Below are positions 61,190-64,000 of a DNA stretch of 64,000 bases, in pieces (within the stretch, counting starts at the first letter, position 1; every line of letters starts with the position of its first letter). The notes beneath the pieces are model-generated. The model was given only the letters and a program-made list of their open reading frames with translations. It was not told where the DNA came from and did not search any database. Source of the DNA: Pseudomonas sp. ANT_J12 (GTDB taxonomy: Bacteria; Pseudomonadota; Gammaproteobacteria; Pseudomonadales; Pseudomonadaceae); contig NZ_VOBN01000001.1 in assembly GCF_008370045.1 (NCBI RefSeq), forward strand, positions 1,054,001 to 1,118,000, written 5' to 3'. Made by a program: the position numbers and the translations under genes.

Positions 61190-62545
61190 TTATTCTTCGA
61201 TCGTCGGTATCGGCATTAAGGGCTCTGGCATTGCCAAGCGGACGTCGATCCAGCTGTTCAGCGGCACATCAATTGGTGTTCCGCGACCAGGGATCACTTC
61301 ACCGTAATCCGACAGCGTCCAGCGCTGCTTGAACAACTTGATGGTTACAGTACCGTCTTCAGCCTGTTGGCTTTCGGTGATGCCGATTATCCGGCCGCCG
61401 TCAGGCGAGCACGGGTCTTGCGTGCGCCAGCCTTCCAGCGCCAGCCCCAGGCTTCCGCTGACGCGGTATTCACCGACATCCAGACGCTCGACAAGCACGC
61501 CTTGCGCTTCTTCGTTCGCCACACCCCAATCTCCGGCAGGTTCAAATGTCTGCTCCTGCAAGTCACGGCGCTGCGTGTCTGCAACGTTGGCAATGCGGAC
61601 GATGGGCGATGCAGCGGACAGTGCCCCGCCCGAGCCCCGGGTCGTGTTTCCTGTGTGATACAGCTCGGCCCAAGACGTCGCCGCAGTCTGGTCTTTCATG
61701 ATTGAACGGAAGTAAGCCTTGTTCGCTGATATACCTAGAGCTAATTGTGATTGCCAGCGGGGGTCAACACCCCAATCCGAAGTCAGCAGCTGGATCGCGG
61801 TAAATGGCGAGTTTGTCGCGCCGCTCACTGCGTACAACCCTGTCGCCTTTTGATTGTTGGCGTTTACGTTGTCAATAATCGACGAACCGAGCCAACCGCC
61901 CGCCCCCACGGTCATTACGTTCCCGGCGGAAGTACCGACGTTTGCGACAGCCGCCGTTCCTAGACCAAGCCCAGTCCTTGCCGCCGCCTGGGTCGTCCCG
62001 CCCGTACCACCCTGGGCAACGCTCAACGCAGTAGTCAAAGCGCTGAGCGAGGTGATATCACTGTTAGCGCCTGACTTGGCTGCTCCAAGTGCAGTCCGCG
62101 CTCCTGGGGCATCTGTCGCCCCGGTGCCGCCGCGGGCCACCGTCTGGATATCCAGAATGCCAAAATTGCTCTTCGCATCCGCGAGGGTGACGCCGCCGGT
62201 ACCACCTTTGGTGATGGGCAGAACATCGTAGTTGCCGGTGGTTCCCAGTGCGGCGAGCTTCACGCCCCACTGAAGGTTGATGTTATTGAATGCGTCGGCC
62301 AGCGCTTTGGGATAGCCCTGCACCGGCATGATCGCGTAAGCCGCGCCGCTCGCTGTCGGGCCTTTGTACGCCGGGATGATTGAAATCACCGTCGCACTTG
62401 CGATGTTCCCGACTTCGTAAGTAAAACCGTCCGGGCCAATAAACGAGTCGCCAATCCTGCCGTTCGCGGCGAAATCCGCGTTGGTGCCGATGACAGTGGT
62501 AGAGCCATTGGTCACGGCAACTGTTCCATTCCTGAGCCAGGGCAT
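61190..62545 (-). CDS. phage tail fibre protein
   Basis: A 451-residue receptor-binding fibre. The N-terminal 90 residues (MPWLRNGTVAVTNGSTTVIG) resemble the baseplate/tip-attachment end of Pseudomonas phage fibres. The middle has three GGTG-centred repeats (KGGTGGVTLADAK, RGGTGATDAPGARTALGA, QGGTGGTTQAAARTGLGL), a hallmark of trimeric fibres. The last 110 residues contain a separate domain beginning near LQEQTFEPAGDWG. ATG at 62545 has AAGGA seven bases upstream; the longer open frame to 62734 overlaps the upstream gene. Host range would depend on its C-terminus. Confidence 0.85.
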   Translation of the reverse strand: MPWLRNGTVAVTNGSTTVIGTNADFAANGRIGDSFIGPDGFTYEVGNIASATVISIIPAYKGPTASGAAYAIMPVQGYPKALADAFNNINLQWGVKLAALGTTGNYDVLPITKGGTGGVTLADAKSNFGILDIQTVARGGTGATDAPGARTALGAAKSGANSDITSLSALTTALSVAQGGTGGTTQAAARTGLGLGTAAVANVGTSAGNVMTVGAGGWLGSSIIDNVNANNQKATGLYAVSGATNSPFTAIQLLTSDWGVDPRWQSQLALGISANKAYFRSIMKDQTAATSWAELYHTGNTTRGSGGALSAASPIVRIANVADTQRRDLQEQTFEPAGDWGVANEEAQGVLVERLDVGEYRVSGSLGLALEGWRTQDPCSPDGGRIIGITESQQAEDGTVTIKLFKQRWTLSDYGEVIPGRGTPIDVPLNSWIDVRLAMPEPLMPIPTIEE

Positions 62546-62565
62546 GGCATGTTCCTTTTTTGTCA

Positions 62566-62590
62566 ATAAAAAACCCGCACATGGCGGGTT
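62566..62590 (-). terminator. terminator upstream of the tail fibre gene
   Basis: On the minus strand AACCCGC and GCGGGTT pair around a 5-base loop and are followed by TTTTTATTG. It resembles the hairpin at 61162-61187 (both have CCCGCCAT), so the late genes may be individually punctuated. Confidence 0.82.
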
Positions 62591-62607
62591 ATTGGTGGGA
62601 GGTTTAA

Positions 62608-63333
62608 TCAAAGCGGGCGCATGGGCCTGGCTGCAAACGTGGTCCGGCCATTCTTCGCGGTTCCGCCCTCCGAGCTCACCAGCGCCCCCACGTACCCATT
62701 CAACGTCGAACGCACTCCCGCGTGGAAACCGCACGGGGTTTCAAGGGTGGTGTTGCCGTTGTAGATCTTCCCGCCGAGCAAGGTTGAGGCGAGGAAGTAA
62801 TCCTCATAGGCGCCCGTCCAAGCCATCTGGTAGCCGGACCAATACACCCCGGACTGTTCCTGCCCACGACTGTCGAGCGACCAGCCCTCATTGATGGGGA
62901 AGCCAGTCATCACCAGCAAATTGTCCGCCCCGACAAATATCTGTTCGCCTGCGGCATTACGAAGCCGGAGGTCATACTGATTCGGAGGGGATGTTGAGCG
63001 AAAGGTCGCCACCAACCATTTACCACTGCAATCCGAGCTGTTGAACGGCGGCATCAGTTGCAGCCGAAAGTAGAAGCCCGTCCAGTTACCAGGGCCGCCG
63101 GTGTGCATAAGCGTGTGATACATGCCCTGATTCGTCGGATTGAGAAAAACGTGCGGAGCCTCCGTTGTCGTAATCGGCGCGGGGTAAGTAATAACGGCCT
63201 GAGTAATTGTCGTCGGCGCACCCGCGGGCTTCCCTATTGTGTAACTGCCGGAGGCGGCCACATTGAGGGCTCTGTTTTCGCTGTCGATCTGAAAAAAGTT
63301 CTGGCCGTTGCGCGATCTGAATCCGTAAGTCAT
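62608..63333 (-). CDS. phage tail protein of unknown function
   Basis: A 241-residue protein beginning MTYGFRSRNGQNFFQIDSE. The sequence is rich in Gly, Asn, Ser, Thr and aromatic residues without long hydrophobic stretches or cysteines beyond a few, as in beta-rich virion proteins. It lies between the 98-residue tail protein and the fibre gene and ends just before a terminator. Its position suggests a tail-tip or fibre-associated protein; that is inference from order only. Confidence 0.7.
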   Translation of the reverse strand: MTYGFRSRNGQNFFQIDSENRALNVAASGSYTIGKPAGAPTTITQAVITYPAPITTTEAPHVFLNPTNQGMYHTLMHTGGPGNWTGFYFRLQLMPPFNSSDCSGKWLVATFRSTSPPNQYDLRLRNAAGEQIFVGADNLLVMTGFPINEGWSLDSRGQEQSGVYWSGYQMAWTGAYEDYFLASTLLGGKIYNGNTTLETPCGFHAGVRSTLNGYVGALVSSEGGTAKNGRTTFAARPMRPL

Positions 63334-63341
63334 CGCCCCTC

Positions 63342-63638
63342 CTACTGATAGGTCAGAATAAATACGTTGAGCACTATCCCTTGGCCGCGCCGGACCCTGA
63401 GCTGACCTGTGGACCAGAACACCGCTGGCAGTGCGGCACCTTCACTTGCTTGACCTTGCAGCGTCACGCAGACAAATGACTGCGCGGTGATTTCCGGCAT
63501 GCTGATAAAGCTGGTGAAGTCACTGGTGATGGGTGGAACGGTGACTTGCTTCGTAACGATAGAGCGGACAGTCATCGTTGAAGTGTCGAGCGTTACCGCC
63601 CCCGCCGCGTTTCGGGTCCTCGCACCGTAATAAGCCAT
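63342..63638 (-). CDS. small phage tail protein
   Basis: A 98-residue protein (MAYYGARTRNAAGAVTLDTS...) of probable beta structure. Its ATG overlaps the stop of the gpJ-like gene by one base (TAATG), and it ends eight bases before the next start, so it belongs to the same tail operon. No family recognised. Confidence 0.7.
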   Translation of the reverse strand: MAYYGARTRNAAGAVTLDTSTMTVRSIVTKQVTVPPITSDFTSFISMPEITAQSFVCVTLQGQASEGAALPAVFWSTGQLRVRRGQGIVLNVFILTYQ

Positions 63639-64000
63639 TACCCGATCTTCCCGAATGCAGCACGTTCTACGCTGTTTACGTCGTAGGCGAACATGCCGTA
63701 GTTGTTGAGCATTATCGAGCCGTCCGCCGTTTGACCGCGAAGCGTCAGGGTGCCGGCCGGAATGTTGATTTCCAGCAATGGCAGGCCCTGTGAGTTCAGC
63801 GCTGCGGAGCGGAGCGTCATCCCCAGAATCAGCTCCTGAATGAACGCGGTGCTGATGATTGCGGTGTTGATGAACACCTGGCCACCCTGCACCACGAACG
63901 GCGCAATCATCTGGCCGCTGACCTCATCCAGAATCGCGAAGCGCTGGGCGAACGCCAAAATCTGTGACTCCTGCGTCTGCCCCTCCACCCCGATGGCCAA
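63638..64000 (-). CDS. C-terminal part of a gpJ-like tail tip/host-specificity protein
   Basis: The last 120 residues of a large protein whose start lies beyond the window. FAQRFAILDEVSGQMIAPFV and GGQVFINTAIISTAFIQELI are typical of the DUF1983 segment found at the C-terminus of lambda-gpJ-like tip attachment proteins. The ATG at the very edge (64000) is an internal methionine. Such proteins contact the host receptor and anchor the side fibres. Confidence 0.8.
   Translation of the reverse strand: MAIGVEGQTQESQILAFAQRFAILDEVSGQMIAPFVVQGGQVFINTAIISTAFIQELILGMTLRSAALNSQGLPLLEINIPAGTLTLRGQTADGSIMLNNYGMFAYDVNSVERAAFGKIG

Larger units (their letters stand above)
60920..64000 (-). mobile_element. 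prophage remnant: tail-tip, tail-fibre and lysis genes
   Basis: Five minus-strand genes in phage order (gpJ-like tip protein, two small tail proteins, tail fibre, endolysin), with intrinsic hairpins between some of them. The gpJ-like protein points to a lambda-like siphovirus tail rather than a contractile tailocin. No integrase or excisionase lies on the ssrA side, and no second copy of the ssrA 3' end occurs in the window. The element continues past 64000. Confidence 0.75.

Noticed and set aside
60887..61219. Plus-strand frame over the endolysin remnant
   Set aside because: Opposite strand carries recognisable hydrolase sequence; this frame shows none.

Overview
The window is chromosomal DNA of a Pseudomonas, most likely of the P. 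fluorescens group. The evidence is GC-rich coding sequence, gene order that follows the known Pseudomonas rimP-to-pnp, ftsH/glmM, carAB/greA, grpE-dnaK-dnaJ-dapB and fur-bamE-smpB blocks, REP-type palindromes of the GTAGGAGC and TGTGGCGAGG kinds, and a tmRNA tag ending in LAA. Most of it (about 1-59.6 kb) is ordinary core genome. The last 4.4 kb, downstream of the tmRNA gene, is accessory.

Layout: 1-574 is the N-terminal part of a Tat-exported PhoD phosphatase. 764-7603 is the fructose PTS (fruB-fruK-fruA, minus strand) with its divergent regulator fruR; the shared region holds two Cra-type operators. 7607-17613 carries a TatD nuclease, a chemoreceptor, ampD-ampE, a DUF1631 protein, nadC and two small uncharacterised genes, one a secreted protein with a 39-residue coiled-coil/polyserine repeat. 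17623-33176 is a long minus-strand run of translation, RNA and envelope genes: rlmE, ftsH, folP, glmM, tpiA, secG, tRNA-Leu, initiator tRNA, rimP, nusA, infB, rbfA, truB, rpsO, pnp, and a solitary tRNA-Thr. Several intergenic hairpins there look like terminators or RNase processing sites. 33282-41170 holds yhbY, carA-carB-greA, dapB and dnaJ. 41467-44134 is grpE-dnaK, each with a consensus heat-shock (sigma-32) promoter. 44294-49886 holds recN, fur, bamE, rnfH, ratA, a neurotransmitter-type sodium symporter and smpB. 50022-58646 is a lactate island: regulator lldR, permease lldP, the three-subunit L-lactate oxidase lutABC and an FAD/Fe-S D-lactate dehydrogenase, with an LldR-type operator in front of lldP.

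59233-59630 is ssrA (tmRNA), with its partner smpB about 9 kb away. Beyond it lie an unrecognised 279-residue membrane-anchored protein, a non-coding stretch, a truncated endolysin, and a minus-strand phage tail module (tail fibre, two small tail proteins, and the C-terminus of a lambda gpJ-like tip protein) that runs off the window. The usual integrase is not next to ssrA and the endolysin is broken, so this looks like the eroded end of a prophage at a classic tmRNA integration site.

No CRISPR array, insertion sequence or obvious large novel multi-gene system was found. The best candidates for undescribed biology are the ssrA-adjacent 279-residue protein, the coiled-coil/polyserine repeat protein, and the strand-specific RNA hairpins in the rimP-pnp superoperon.
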